Source of the DNA: JAHQVK01 sp036788295
Lineage (GTDB): Bacteria; Myxococcota; Kuafuiibacteriia; Kuafuiibacteriales; Kuafuiibacteriaceae
Length of the DNA stretch: 64,000 nt
Reading direction: 5' to 3'
Assembly (NCBI GenBank): GCA_036788295.1
Contig: DAIQNR010000016.1
Coordinates: 16,160 to 80,159, forward strand
Shown here: positions 7,755 to 16,894 of the stretch, one piece after another
Layout: each line of letters begins with the position of its first letter
How positions within the stretch are numbered: the first letter of the stretch is position 1
Notes under the pieces: model-generated
Told to the model about the DNA's origin: nothing
What the model saw: only the letters and a program-made list of their open reading frames with translations
Databases searched by the model: none
Program-made: the position numbers and the translations under genes

Positions 7755-9743
7755 TCAGGTGTGCTGCACTTCGGCGTGGTCCACCCACGCGGCGAGCGTC
7801 GCCACTCGCTTGTCATCAGGAGCGAGCACCATGGCCCGGTCCACGATGGACCGAAGGATAGGCAGCTTCCCGTCCGCGCGATAGCTCGGGTTGTAGTAGA
7901 GCGCGCGGGCGAGGCCGATGAGATAGACGTGTTCCTCGGCGCAGAGGGCCACGGCGTCTCGAAACGCCTCTTCGGCGGAGGCGAAGTTGCCCTTTCCGAG
8001 CAAGCCCACGCCGCGCTGGAAATGCTCCCTCGACAAGCCCCGCTCCGGGGTGTCGAGGAACCCTCCCTCCGGACCGCGGGGGGCAGGCTTTGCGTACACG
8101 AGCGGCCTTGGCACCACCCCCTCGCCGGGGTTCGGGACCGGCATCGCCGGGATGTCCTGGTCGAGCGGCGGAGGCGCCGACCCGGCGCCGTTTGGGGAAG
8201 GAAGGACCGGCGGAGCGACCTGCAGGGCCGGGGGCGGGCTCGGCGGCAGCGACGGCCTTGGCGCGGGCGGCGGCGCCAGCGGAGCGGCGGGAGGCGGTGG
8301 CCCCGGTGGCTCGATCCGAGTCCGCTCCGCATCGCCGGGCAGAGGCGAAAGATGCGATGGGCGCGACGAGGCCAACCCGGGGCGGGGCAGCTGCGACTCG
8401 AGCTTCTGCCTCGTCTCCCGCTCTTCCCTGATCCGGGCCTCGAATTCCCGCGCGGTCGGTTCGAACGGCTCCACTTCCCCGCACACAGCGAGGATGGCGA
8501 CGAGTCGGCGGGCCTCGCTGAGAGGGAGCCCGGCGCCCTCCGACGCGTCGTCGAGGTTGTAGGCGCGGCTCTCGAAGGCCAGGAAGTCGAGGTCGGCGGG
8601 AGCGAGCGGAAAGTCCCGCTGCAGCTCCGACGGTTGCCGGTGAAGCCGAAAGTAACCACCGAGGCGTTCGCCCAGGATCGCGTCGATCACCGCGTCCTCG
8701 GCGTGGGACCTCAGACCGAGCGCGATGACGTGGCCGACCTCGAGCCGAAACGGGCGCTCGACCACGGGTCGCGGGCCGGTCGTCGTCCAGAACCGTCCCT
8801 CCCGGCGAGCGAAGCACTCCACCAGCGCCTCGCGGGCGGAGGTGGCCAGCTCGACGCCGAGCTGGTGGTCGTCGAGAAAGCCGAGGGCCACGATCGCGTC
8901 GCCGAGGGGGGCGCCGGTCTCGACCACCCGCTTGGCCGCGTCCGCGTACTGCGCCTCGCTGAGGCGGCCCCGCCCCACCAGCGCCCGTCCGAGCGGATCG
9001 CCGGGGCGGTTCGATCCGAGGTGGACCGGCTGGCCTTCGTCGAAGGCGACCTTGCTCTGCTCGTCTCCGTGCTCGATGATCAGCGCGCCGGTCAGACGAT
9101 TCGACCACGCCGCGTGCAGAGCGCGGGCGAAGGCGGCCGGCTCGAGGGGGACCGGGTCGCGGGGCGCCGGCTCGGCGGTTCGGGGGGCCAAAGGAGGGGC
9201 GCTGGTCTTCATGGGGTCCGACTCGGTGGGCACGGCTTCCAGGGGCGGAGCGTCGTCTGGCAGGGGCTCGTCGAGGAGCTCGGGGAGGTCCGGGAGCTCG
9301 GGTTCGGCCGCTTCGAGGGCGTCGAGCTCCTCCGCGATGCCGCCGAACGCGTCCTCGTCGGTCAGAGCGCCGAGCGCCCGGTGGGTGTCGGTCATTGGAC
9401 CCTCCGCCTCCGCCAGCATGCGGGACGCGCTCTGAAAGATCGCTTGGGTGTAGAACGGGTCGGGGAGCAGGTGGATGAAGTTCGCCACCACCCGCGGCTC
9501 CCCTCCGAGGACGAGCGTCGGCGGCAGGTCGAGCTCCGGGTCGAGCCGACCCAGCCGGTCGATCGCGTCCTCACCGCCGAGGTCCCGCGACAGGACCAGA
9601 ACCGACGGTAGAGACCGCCGCAGACGGACCTCGAGGTCGTCTAGGGAGGGCAGGATCTCGACCTCGCAATCGTCCCGCTCCATGAGGAACCGGACCTTTT
9701 TGGCGAGGACGGGGTCCTGCGCCGCGACCACAATGCGCTTCAT
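7755..9743 (-). CDS. Pseudo-receiver / PATAN (DUF4388) / TPR signalling protein
   Basis: The protein has 662 residues. Residues 1-110 look like a receiver fold (IVVAAQDPVLAKKVRFLME, then SVLVLSRDLGG), but the phospho-acceptor region is not canonical. About 200-330 is a PATAN domain: TGALIIEHGDEQSKVAFDEG, the hallmark pattern of a product-sensing strand pair followed by LGRALVGRGRLSEAQY. A long Pro-rich linker spans about 455-545, and a TPR-like tail ends it (HFQRGVGLLGKGNFASAEEA). PATAN proteins are common in Myxococcota and other former deltaproteobacteria and are associated with two-component signalling and motility, but the target here is unknown. The gene is divergent from ffh. Confidence 0.8.
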   Translation of the reverse strand: MKRIVVAAQDPVLAKKVRFLMERDDCEVEILPSLDDLEVRLRRSLPSVLVLSRDLGGEDAIDRLGRLDPELDLPPTLVLGGEPRVVANFIHLLPDPFYTQAIFQSASRMLAEAEGPMTDTHRALGALTDEDAFGGIAEELDALEAAEPELPDLPELLDEPLPDDAPPLEAVPTESDPMKTSAPPLAPRTAEPAPRDPVPLEPAAFARALHAAWSNRLTGALIIEHGDEQSKVAFDEGQPVHLGSNRPGDPLGRALVGRGRLSEAQYADAAKRVVETGAPLGDAIVALGFLDDHQLGVELATSAREALVECFARREGRFWTTTGPRPVVERPFRLEVGHVIALGLRSHAEDAVIDAILGERLGGYFRLHRQPSELQRDFPLAPADLDFLAFESRAYNLDDASEGAGLPLSEARRLVAILAVCGEVEPFEPTAREFEARIREERETRQKLESQLPRPGLASSRPSHLSPLPGDAERTRIEPPGPPPPAAPLAPPPAPRPSLPPSPPPALQVAPPVLPSPNGAGSAPPPLDQDIPAMPVPNPGEGVVPRPLVYAKPAPRGPEGGFLDTPERGLSREHFQRGVGLLGKGNFASAEEAFRDAVALCAEEHVYLIGLARALYYNPSYRADGKLPILRSIVDRAMVLAPDDKRVATLAAWVDHAEVQHT

Positions 9744-9867
9744 CGGCTCGACCGCGACGGAACTTGCGACAAACCGAACCGGCCTTCAAGCTCCCAGACC
9801 TCTTCCTCGCGTTCGCGCCCTCCGCACGACGCTTTGCCCCGCCGGCCGCCTCGGCTACCGTGCGCGC

Positions 9868-11274
9868 GTGTTCGGCACACTCGAGGACCGCTTCACCGAG
9901 ATCTTGAAGAAGGTCCGGGGCCACGGCACGATCACCGAGGACAACGTGAAGGACGCCCTTCGCGAGGTCCGGCTGTCGCTGCTCGAAGCCGACGTGCACT
10001 TCGCCGTGGTGAAGCGCTTCGTGGGCAACGTGCGCGACCGCGCGCTCGGCCGGGAGGTGAGCGCGTCCTTGAGCCCGGGCCAGGAGTTCGTGCGGATCGT
10101 CGCCGACGAGCTGACCCAGGTGATGGGCGGGACCGCCGCCGTGCTCGACCTGGCCAAGAAGCCGCCGCTGACCATTCTGCTCATGGGACTGCAGGGGTCG
10201 GGAAAGACGACCAGCGCGGCGAAGCTCGCCCGATGGCTGCGCGAGAAGGGCAAACGCCCCCTGCTCGTCCCCGCCGACCTGGCCCGGCCAGCCGCGATCG
10301 CCCAGCTGAAGACCCTGGGCAAGCAGATCGGCGCCGACGTTTTCGACACCCAGCCGAACACGCCCGTCCTCGACGTCGTGAAGATGGCGCTCGAGTTCGC
10401 CAGCCGGCGGGGGCACGACGCGATCGTGTTCGACACCGCGGGGCGGCTCGCGGTGGACGCGGAGCTCATGGAGGAGCTGCGCGAGGTTCGGGCCGCGGTC
10501 CAGCCCGACCACAACCTGCTCGTCGTGGACGCGATGACCGGGCAGGACGCCGTGAACGTCGCCACCCAGTTTCGGGATCAGGTGGGCATCGACGGCATCG
10601 TGATGACGAAGCTCGACGGCGACGCCCGCGGCGGCGCCGCGCTGTCGGTGCGGGAAGTCACAGGCGCCCCTATCTATTTCGCGGGCACCGGCGAGAAGAC
10701 CGACGGCCTCGAGGTCTTTCACCCCGACCGCATCGCGCAGCGCATCCTCGGGATGGGGGACGTCATGTCCCTCATCGAGCGGACCCAGAAGACCTACGAC
10801 GAAAAACAGGCCAAGACGCTCGCCCGGAAGATGCGCCGGGATGAGTTCACGCTCGAGGATTTTCGCGATCAGCTCCGGATGGTTCGGCAGATGGGGGACA
10901 TGAAGGAGCTGATGGGGATGATCCCCGGGGTGTCGCAGGCGCTCAAGAAGATGGGCGGCCAAGGCCCCGACCCGGAGCGGGAGATGAAGCGAGTCGAGGC
11001 GATGATCAGCTCCATGACGCCGAAAGAGCGGGCCCGGCCGGAGATCCTCGACGGGTCTCGTCGAAAGCGGGTCGCGCTCGGCTCGGGCACGACCGTCAAC
11101 GACGTGAACGCTTTTCTGAAGCGGTTCAAGGAGACCCAGAAGGTCATGAAGAAGATGATGAAGGGAGGTCCGGCGGCGATGCGAGGGATGATGCGTCAGA
11201 TGCAGTCGATGGGCGGGTCGGGCATGCCCGGGATGGGGGCGCCGCCCGGTCTCGGTGGCCGGCGCCGGCGGTGA
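9868..11274 (+). CDS. ffh: Signal recognition particle GTPase Ffh
   Basis: The protein is 468 residues from the GTG at 9868. N domain: FGTLEDRFTEILKKVRGHG. G domain: GLQGSGKTT (107-115), RPAAIAQL, DTAGR (189-193), TKLDG (247-251) and a GTGEKTDGLEVF closing motif. The Met-rich M domain includes MKELMGMIPGV and GSGTTVNDVNAFLKRF. Ffh binds signal peptides of nascent membrane proteins together with 4.5S RNA and docks at FtsY. The start is the first codon that gives a normal Ffh N-terminus; no Shine-Dalgarno is seen, and a TACCGT hexamer lies 6 nt upstream, so a short or absent leader is possible. The GTG of ddl overlaps its stop. A second SRP-type GTPase in the window is flhF. Confidence 0.97.
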   Translation: MFGTLEDRFTEILKKVRGHGTITEDNVKDALREVRLSLLEADVHFAVVKRFVGNVRDRALGREVSASLSPGQEFVRIVADELTQVMGGTAAVLDLAKKPPLTILLMGLQGSGKTTSAAKLARWLREKGKRPLLVPADLARPAAIAQLKTLGKQIGADVFDTQPNTPVLDVVKMALEFASRRGHDAIVFDTAGRLAVDAELMEELREVRAAVQPDHNLLVVDAMTGQDAVNVATQFRDQVGIDGIVMTKLDGDARGGAALSVREVTGAPIYFAGTGEKTDGLEVFHPDRIAQRILGMGDVMSLIERTQKTYDEKQAKTLARKMRRDEFTLEDFRDQLRMVRQMGDMKELMGMIPGVSQALKKMGGQGPDPEREMKRVEAMISSMTPKERARPEILDGSRRKRVALGSGTTVNDVNAFLKRFKETQKVMKKMMKGGPAAMRGMMRQMQSMGGSGMPGMGAPPGLGGRRRR

Positions 11275-12248
11275 ACAGCATGACCAAGCAGAGGATCGCG
11301 GTCCTGATGGGCGGGCCCAGCTCGGAGCATGACATCTCCCTCGTCAGCGGCGCGCAGGTGGCGGAGGCGCTCGCGTCCCGGTGGGATGTGGTCCAGGTGC
11401 GGATCGACCGCGACCGCGGCTGGTGCTTCGGCGAGACGAAGATGTCGGTCGGGGCGGCGCTCGATCGCCTCGGTGACGTCGCCGATGTGGTGTTTCCGGC
11501 GCTCCACGGTCAGTTCGGGGAGGACGGCACCGTGCAGGCCCTGCTCGAGGCCAAGGGCCTGCCGTACGTGGGCAGCCGGGTCGCGGCGAGCGCGCTCGCG
11601 ATGGACAAGGCGCGAACGAAGCACATCTATCTGTCGGCCGGGCTGCCGACCCCGGCCTTCGCGGCGCTGTCGCCTGGGGACGAGTCCAGGATCGCCGATG
11701 AGGTTCGTCTGACCTTCCCTTGCGTGGTCAAGCCGGCCAGCGCCGGCTCTTCGGTGGGGGTGAGTTTTCCGTCCGACCCGGCCGAAGCCGAAGGCTGCGT
11801 GCGCGCCCACCTGGCCGCTGGGGTGAGCGTGGTCGTCGAGTCCGCGGTCCGGGGGCGGGAGTTCACGTGCGGCGTGCTCGAGACCGACACCGGTCCGACC
11901 GCGCTGCCCGTCACCGAGATCATCCCGGAGGCCGGCCACGCCTTCTTCGACTACGAAGCCAAATACACCCCGGGCGCGAGCCGGGAGGTGGTCCCGGCGG
12001 AGGTCTCTTCCGCGCTGGCCGAGCAGATCGCCCAGCTCGCGCTGTCCGCCCACCGGGCGCTCGGTTGTCGCGACCTCTCTCGGTCCGACGTGATGCTCGA
12101 CGGAGGAAAGCCGCTCTTGCTCGAGACGAACACGCTCCCCGGGTTCACCCCGATCTCGTTGTTTCCGCAGGCGGCCGTGGCGGCGGGGTGGACCTTTGTC
12201 GGCCTCGTGGATCACTTGGCCCACCGGGCGCTCGCCCGAGGTCCATGA
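11271..12248 (+). CDS. ddl: D-alanine--D-alanine ligase
   Basis: The 325-residue ATP-grasp ligase joins two D-alanines for peptidoglycan precursors. Visible motifs are GGPSSEHDISLVSG at the N-terminus, ALHGQFGEDGTVQ, CVVKPASAGSSVGV (ATP-grasp), FFDYEAKYTPG (the omega-loop region) and LLLETNTLPGFTP (Mg-binding Glu and Asn). These are the standard Ddl residues, including the tyrosine-lysine of the D-Ala rather than D-Lac type. The GTG at 11271 overlaps the ffh stop (GTGA); the ATG at 11280 (MTKQRIAVLMGGPSSEHD) is an equally likely start. Its stop overlaps the next ATG, so ffh, ddl and the permease are probably one operon. Confidence 0.95.
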   Translation: MNSMTKQRIAVLMGGPSSEHDISLVSGAQVAEALASRWDVVQVRIDRDRGWCFGETKMSVGAALDRLGDVADVVFPALHGQFGEDGTVQALLEAKGLPYVGSRVAASALAMDKARTKHIYLSAGLPTPAFAALSPGDESRIADEVRLTFPCVVKPASAGSSVGVSFPSDPAEAEGCVRAHLAAGVSVVVESAVRGREFTCGVLETDTGPTALPVTEIIPEAGHAFFDYEAKYTPGASREVVPAEVSSALAEQIAQLALSAHRALGCRDLSRSDVMLDGGKPLLLETNTLPGFTPISLFPQAAVAAGWTFVGLVDHLAHRALARGP

Positions 12249-13537
12249 GTCGGCCCGAGCTGTCTCGGGTGCTCGGACCGGTGACCACCGTGCTCGTCGG
12301 GCTCGGGGTCGCCATCGGGTCGGGCATCCTTCGCACGCCGCCCCTGGTTGCGCAGGAGCTCGGCCACGCCCCGCTGGTGCTGCTCGCCTGGGGGCTCGGC
12401 GGGCTCGCCTTGTTCGCGAGCAGCCTGGTCATGGCCGAGCTGGCCACCCGCATTCCCCGATCCGGCGGAGAGTACGCGTGGCTGAGGGAAGCGTTCGGTC
12501 CGTTCGCGGCGTACTTCTTCGGCTGGGGTTACACCCTGTTCATGGTCGCCGGCGGCGCCGCCACCACCGCCGCCGCTTTCGGCGACGCCGCCCGGGAGCT
12601 CCTCGGGGGAGACAGCCGAATGTTCGCCGCCGCCGCCATCGCCGTGGTCGCCGCGGCCAACATGGTCGGGCTTCGGACCGGCGCTGCGCTTCAGAACCTG
12701 CTGACGGTGGTGAAGCTCGGCATCGTGCTCGCGATCGCCGCCGTCGCGGCCGGCCTCGGGCCGGCGCCGGAGCCGGTGGAGCCCCGCGCGCTGCCCGGGG
12801 CCGGGGCGTGGGTGGCCGCGCTGCCCGCGGTCATCTGGGCGTACGCGGGCAGCACCGACGCGGTGAAGCTGTCGGGCGAGGTGAAGGATCCCTCGCGCCG
12901 CCTCCCTGCTTCGCTCTTTCTCGCCATCGCGGTGCTCACCGCGGTCTACGTCGTGGTGAACGGGGCGTTCTTGTACGGGCTCGGGGTGGAGGGGCTCGCC
13001 GGCTCGACCCTGCCCGCGGCGGAAGTTGCCCGGCGCGCGTTTGGACGAACCGGGGAGACGTATTTCGCCGCCGCCTCGGCGGTCGTGTTTCTCGGGGGGC
13101 TCTCGAGCACGCTGCTCGCGACGGTGCGGGTGGCCTGGGCGCTCGGCCAGGACGGCCGGGGGCTCGGCCTGCTCGGACGGATGAACCAGGGACAGGCGCC
13201 CGTGTACGCGATCGGCTTCGTCGCCGCGGTGGCCATCCTGTTCGCGCTCAATCGGGACTTCGAGGAGATCCTAGGCATCTATTTTTTCGCGGGCGCGATC
13301 CTGTTTGGCCTCGTGTACGCGAGCCTGCTCGTGTTTCGCCGCCGAGACCAGGGCGCGATGCCGCCGGGCGTGTTCCGGTGTCCGGGGGCGCCGGTGATCG
13401 TGGCCGCGCTCTTGCTCGTGCAGGGGGCGATGGCGGTGCTGATCGCGACCGAGAGCCCCGGCGACGCGCTCGCCACCGTGTTGGTGCTCGCCGCGGTCGC
13501 GGCGGCCTACCGGCTGTCGGCCCGGTTCAGCGCTTGA
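12245..13537 (+). CDS. APC-family amino-acid permease
   Basis: This 430-residue membrane protein has about 12 hydrophobic segments and starts with the APC signature: VLVGLGVAIGSGILRTPP (the unwound TM1 GSGI motif). It also has an RSGGEYAWL block and VIWAYAGSTDAVKLSGEVKD in the TM6 area. Such proteins exchange or import amino acids across the inner membrane; specificity cannot be read. It is translationally coupled to ddl (ATGA), so a link to alanine or peptidoglycan amino-acid supply is possible but inferred. Its last 11 nt overlap the 3' end of flgE on the other strand, which marks the boundary with the flagellar locus. Confidence 0.9.
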   Translation: MSRPELSRVLGPVTTVLVGLGVAIGSGILRTPPLVAQELGHAPLVLLAWGLGGLALFASSLVMAELATRIPRSGGEYAWLREAFGPFAAYFFGWGYTLFMVAGGAATTAAAFGDAARELLGGDSRMFAAAAIAVVAAANMVGLRTGAALQNLLTVVKLGIVLAIAAVAAGLGPAPEPVEPRALPGAGAWVAALPAVIWAYAGSTDAVKLSGEVKDPSRRLPASLFLAIAVLTAVYVVVNGAFLYGLGVEGLAGSTLPAAEVARRAFGRTGETYFAAASAVVFLGGLSSTLLATVRVAWALGQDGRGLGLLGRMNQGQAPVYAIGFVAAVAILFALNRDFEEILGIYFFAGAILFGLVYASLLVFRRRDQGAMPPGVFRCPGAPVIVAALLLVQGAMAVLIATESPGDALATVLVLAAVAAAYRLSARFSA

Positions 13538-14807
13538 TGTTGAGGGTCTCGATCATCATCTCATCGGAGGTGGTGATCACCCGCGTGGTGGCCTGGTAGG
13601 CCCGCTGGTCGGTGATCAGGCGGACGAATTCGGTCGAGATGTCGGTGTTGGACTGCTCGAGCGCCTGCGCCACGAGCTGGCCCCGCCCCCCGGCGTTCGC
13701 GAATCCGATGAACGCCTCGCCCGAGTCCCTGGTCTCGAGGAACAGGGTGCCGCCGACCCGCTCGAGCTCCTCCTGGGCCCGGAAATCGGCGAGCGCGACC
13801 CGTCCGGCCACGCGGGCGTGCCCGTTCGAATACACCGCGGTGATCGTGCCCTCCGGGTCGATGCGCAGGTCGGCGAAGTTGCCGGCGGTGTAGCCGTTCG
13901 ACTGCTGCAGGTTCACCGCGGAGGGGGTCCCCGTCAGCGTGGACCCGTCGAAGTCGAACTCCACCGTCTGCTGGTCGGCACCGCGGAACTCGACCGCGTT
14001 CGGGGTCTGGGTGAACTGGGTGACTTGGCCATCGGCGTCGAAGTCGAGCTGCCCAGAGGTGAACACCACCGGGCCGGTCCCGGCTGGGTTGCTCAGGCGG
14101 TCGGAGTCCACCACGGCGTGGAACTCGAACGTCCGTTCGCCGGTCCGGGTGAAGTACACGGTGACCGGGTGGGCTTTGCCCAGGGAGTCGTACACCGTCA
14201 TCCCGGTGCTGAAGAACTCCCCCTCCACCGGGTTCGCCGGGTCGAAGGGGGCGGTGAGCACCGGCAGGCCCTGGATGTCTGGGTGCTCGCCCGCGGTGTA
14301 CGCGCTGAAATTCACCTCGACGCGGACCCGGTCGGTCGCCCGCGGGGAGAGGCTCGGCGGAGCCCCCCGCAGGTCGCCCAGCGTCGTCCCCACCCGCCCG
14401 TCTTCGCCAGCGGAGTAGCCCTGCAGCCGCAGCCCCTGAGGGTTCACGAGGTAGCCCTCCTGGTCCACGGAGAAGTTTCCTGCCCTAGTGAAGAACTGTC
14501 CATCGCGGCCGTTGTGGTTGCCCCGCACGACGAAGAAGCCGCGGCCGGAGATCGCCATGTCGGTCGCCGAGGAGGTCCCCACCACCGAACCCTGCTGAAA
14601 CATCTTCTGGATGGTGGAGATGCGGGTGCCCGGACCCACCTGGCCCACTCCGACGATCGAGCGGGTGAGCATGTCTTCGAACTGGGCCCGAGACCCGCGA
14701 AACCCAACGGTGTTGACGTTGGCGATGTTATCGCCGGTGACGGAGAGGGACGTGGCGGTGGCCTTCAGACCGGAGAGGCCGGCCCACATGGCGGAGTTGA
14801 GGCTCAT
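13527..14807 (-). CDS. flgE: Flagellar hook protein FlgE
   Basis: The 426-residue protein opens with MSLNSAMWAGLSGLKATATS and the rod/hook motif GDNIANVNTVGFRGSRAQFE. It contains ATDMAISGRGFFVV and RAGNFSVDQEGYLVNPQG (hook domain), and ends with the C-terminal axial helix (LEQSNTDISTEFVRLITDQR, then TSDEMMIETLNIKR). FlgE polymerises into the flagellar hook outside the cell after export by the type III apparatus. The ATG at 14807 follows an AGGATA ribosome site; an upstream in-frame extension is discounted. It is the last gene of the minus-strand basal-body operon, 78 nt after flgD, and overlaps the permease gene tail to tail. Confidence 0.96.
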   Translation of the reverse strand: MSLNSAMWAGLSGLKATATSLSVTGDNIANVNTVGFRGSRAQFEDMLTRSIVGVGQVGPGTRISTIQKMFQQGSVVGTSSATDMAISGRGFFVVRGNHNGRDGQFFTRAGNFSVDQEGYLVNPQGLRLQGYSAGEDGRVGTTLGDLRGAPPSLSPRATDRVRVEVNFSAYTAGEHPDIQGLPVLTAPFDPANPVEGEFFSTGMTVYDSLGKAHPVTVYFTRTGERTFEFHAVVDSDRLSNPAGTGPVVFTSGQLDFDADGQVTQFTQTPNAVEFRGADQQTVEFDFDGSTLTGTPSAVNLQQSNGYTAGNFADLRIDPEGTITAVYSNGHARVAGRVALADFRAQEELERVGGTLFLETRDSGEAFIGFANAGGRGQLVAQALEQSNTDISTEFVRLITDQRAYQATTRVITTSDEMMIETLNIKR

Positions 14808-14885
14808 GGTTTCGTATCCTGCCTTCTGCTCTCGCGAGCGTTGGGTTTGCCTCGCCGTCATCGGCGGGCGGGGTTCGTGGGATGA

Positions 14886-15554
14886 TCAGGGGTAGACGGC
14901 GATGACGTCCGCGGGCGAGAGCCGACGGTTCTCGAGCATCAGCTCGGGGTAGCCTCGCTCATAGGTGATCCCCGTGACTCGGCCGGAGCTGAACGTCTCG
15001 CTCCCGACCGCCGTGCCTCCGTCCGAGGCGTTCACCTCGAACCGGTAGCGGCCGGGCGCAAGCGTGATCGGGCCGTCCGGACCCTCCACCTCGCCGGTCC
15101 ATGGGTGGCGGTTGAGCCCCCCCTGCCTCGACGCGCGGCGAATCTCACCGAGCGGGGTGCCCGACTCATCGGTGACGACGATCGTCAAGTCGGTGGCCGT
15201 CCCGTCGAGCCGGTAGCTGAGCTCGGTCGAGCCTTCGCTCGACAGCTCCACCGAGTCTCCTGGGTAGCTGACCTGCTGGCCGAGCATGCCGAGGGTCTGC
15301 TGGGACAAGAGCGCGGCCTGCCCCGCGTTCACCGCGTCGAGTCCCTGGTTCACCGCGCTCAGCTGCTCGAGGCCGGCGAACTCGGCCAACTGGGTGACGA
15401 ATTCGGTCCCCTCGAGCGGCTTCAGGGGGTTCTGGTTTTGGATCTGGGCCACGAGCAGCTCGAGGAACTGCGTCGAGCTCACCAGCTTCCCGGGGGCCTG
15501 GGCCGCGCCGTTTTGCGCCTCGGTCCCGAGGCCTCCGATGGTGTTCAGGTTCAT
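14886..15554 (-). CDS. flgD: Flagellar hook cap/assembly protein FlgD
   Basis: The 222-residue protein has the FlgD N-terminal signature STQFLELLVAQIQNQNPLKP with EFVTQLAEFAGLEQL, which is needed to cap the growing hook. A beta-rich FlgD Ig-like/tudor part follows (LSYRLDGTATDLTIVV, GRYRFEVNASDGG). FlgD sits on the hook tip while FlgE assembles and is then lost. Its ATG overlaps the fliK stop (ATGA), consistent with coupled expression of hook-length control and hook cap. Downstream is flgE. Confidence 0.95.
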   Translation of the reverse strand: MNLNTIGGLGTEAQNGAAQAPGKLVSSTQFLELLVAQIQNQNPLKPLEGTEFVTQLAEFAGLEQLSAVNQGLDAVNAGQAALLSQQTLGMLGQQVSYPGDSVELSSEGSTELSYRLDGTATDLTIVVTDESGTPLGEIRRASRQGGLNRHPWTGEVEGPDGPITLAPGRYRFEVNASDGGTAVGSETFSSGRVTGITYERGYPELMLENRRLSPADVIAVYP

Positions 15555-16894
15555 TCGATGTCTCCCTCTGCGTGCATGTCGCCCCGGTCCGGGTCGATTC
15601 CGATGACGAGTTCGATGATGGCGATGGGAAGGTCTTTGAGCGCGAGCTCGAGCTCCCGGCGGCCTCGCTCGAGCTCCTGGCGCAAGCGGGGATCGGCCAC
15701 GAGCAGCGCGAGCTCATGGGTTCCGTCCCCCCGCGGAGAGATCCGGAGGCGAAGCCCGGACTCGTCGAGCGGGATGCTCAGATGCACCGGTGCGCCCGGG
15801 GCGCGGTTTTCGCTCACCGCCCGGGCCCGCTCCACGGCGAGGGCCTGCGCGTAGCGGGCCCGGGCCACGACCTCGGGCTCCGAACCCGAGCTCGAGGGGG
15901 AGATGGGCGCGCCATGCATCCCGGCGGAGCTCTCCGAGCCAAACGACGGCAAGCCCGTCGGCCCGAAGGTCCGCCCTCCCTTCCCTCCGAAGAGGCCTGT
16001 GCCGAGCTTGGCCCCGCCATGAGCGCCGAAGCCCCCAAACGGGAGCCCAAGGAGCCCCTTCACCCCTTTCGCGTTGGGTTCGAGCGGCTCGGGCTCGGCG
16101 AGGACTTCGGGGGGTGGCTCGAAGTCCGCAGGCTCGCCGTCGCTCAGGAGGCGCGCCTCGAGCCGCAGATCGTCGAGGCTGCGCTGCCGCAGGATCCGCT
16201 CGGTCTGTACCACCGCCCGGGCGGCGTCCTCGTCCTCGGCCATGAGCCGGGCGGCGAGCAGCGACCGCAGATCCTCGTCGGCGGACGAGGGCTCTCGGGC
16301 CAACCCCTCGCCGGCCGACACTTTGTCAGCGATGAAATCGCCAGGAAGGTTTTCGCCGGTAGAGACTTCACCCCCCGAACCCTCGGCCGAGACGTTCGCG
16401 AGCGGGGAGGCGCCAAGACCAAGTCGGGATCCCTCCTGACTTCTCGAGGAGAGCTGAAGGATGGCTCGGGCGATCGCCAGCGCCGCGTCCCCCTCTCCCT
16501 CTTTGAGGACAGCGGGGACCTCATGGCCGGTCGATGCCTCCGCCGGTGCGTCGAGGCTCGGCGCCGCCTCCTCGGCGGGGTCACCCCCCGCACCCGAGGT
16601 CATCGGGTCATGAGTTCCAGGTTTCGAGGGGCTGTCCTTTGGCCGAAACGCCGCTTTGCTCGACGGCTCGCTCGCCGTTTCGGCCTCGAGCCTCGGACCC
16701 GCCGTCGATGGCTTTCCTTCCGGACGCCTCTCGGGGGTCGTCGTGAACAGGCCATCGAGGAGAGCGGCGAAGTTCGAGCCTCCCTCGAGGCCTGCGTCGA
16801 AGCTTGGCCCGACGCGCGTCTCGAGCTTCGGCTCGAGGCGGGAAAGCGTCGAGGACTCAGCGGGGGCGCTGGGATGGAGCTTTGGGGTCAACAC
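15551..16894 (-). CDS. fliK: Flagellar hook-length control protein FliK
   Basis: The 447-residue protein is long, disordered and rich in Pro, Ser, Glu and Ala for about 350 residues. Its C-terminal domain has FliK-like features: LSIPLDESGLRLRISPRGDG, then LLVADPRLRQELERGRRELE. FliK measures hook length and switches FlhB specificity from hook to filament substrates. Assignment rests on that C-terminal domain, on position directly before flgD and flgE, and on length. The start is a GTG or the next TTG, with GGAGA just upstream; it overlaps the MotE-like gene by about 38 nt. Confidence 0.85.
   Translation of the reverse strand: MLTPKLHPSAPAESSTLSRLEPKLETRVGPSFDAGLEGGSNFAALLDGLFTTTPERRPEGKPSTAGPRLEAETASEPSSKAAFRPKDSPSKPGTHDPMTSGAGGDPAEEAAPSLDAPAEASTGHEVPAVLKEGEGDAALAIARAILQLSSRSQEGSRLGLGASPLANVSAEGSGGEVSTGENLPGDFIADKVSAGEGLAREPSSADEDLRSLLAARLMAEDEDAARAVVQTERILRQRSLDDLRLEARLLSDGEPADFEPPPEVLAEPEPLEPNAKGVKGLLGLPFGGFGAHGGAKLGTGLFGGKGGRTFGPTGLPSFGSESSAGMHGAPISPSSSGSEPEVVARARYAQALAVERARAVSENRAPGAPVHLSIPLDESGLRLRISPRGDGTHELALLVADPRLRQELERGRRELELALKDLPIAIIELVIGIDPDRGDMHAEGDIE

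Noticed and set aside
9834..9867. Possible leaderless promoter for ffh (TTGCCC, 16 nt, TACCGT)
   Set aside because: Such words are frequent by chance, and nothing else supports a start at the GTG; mentioned only in the gene entry.
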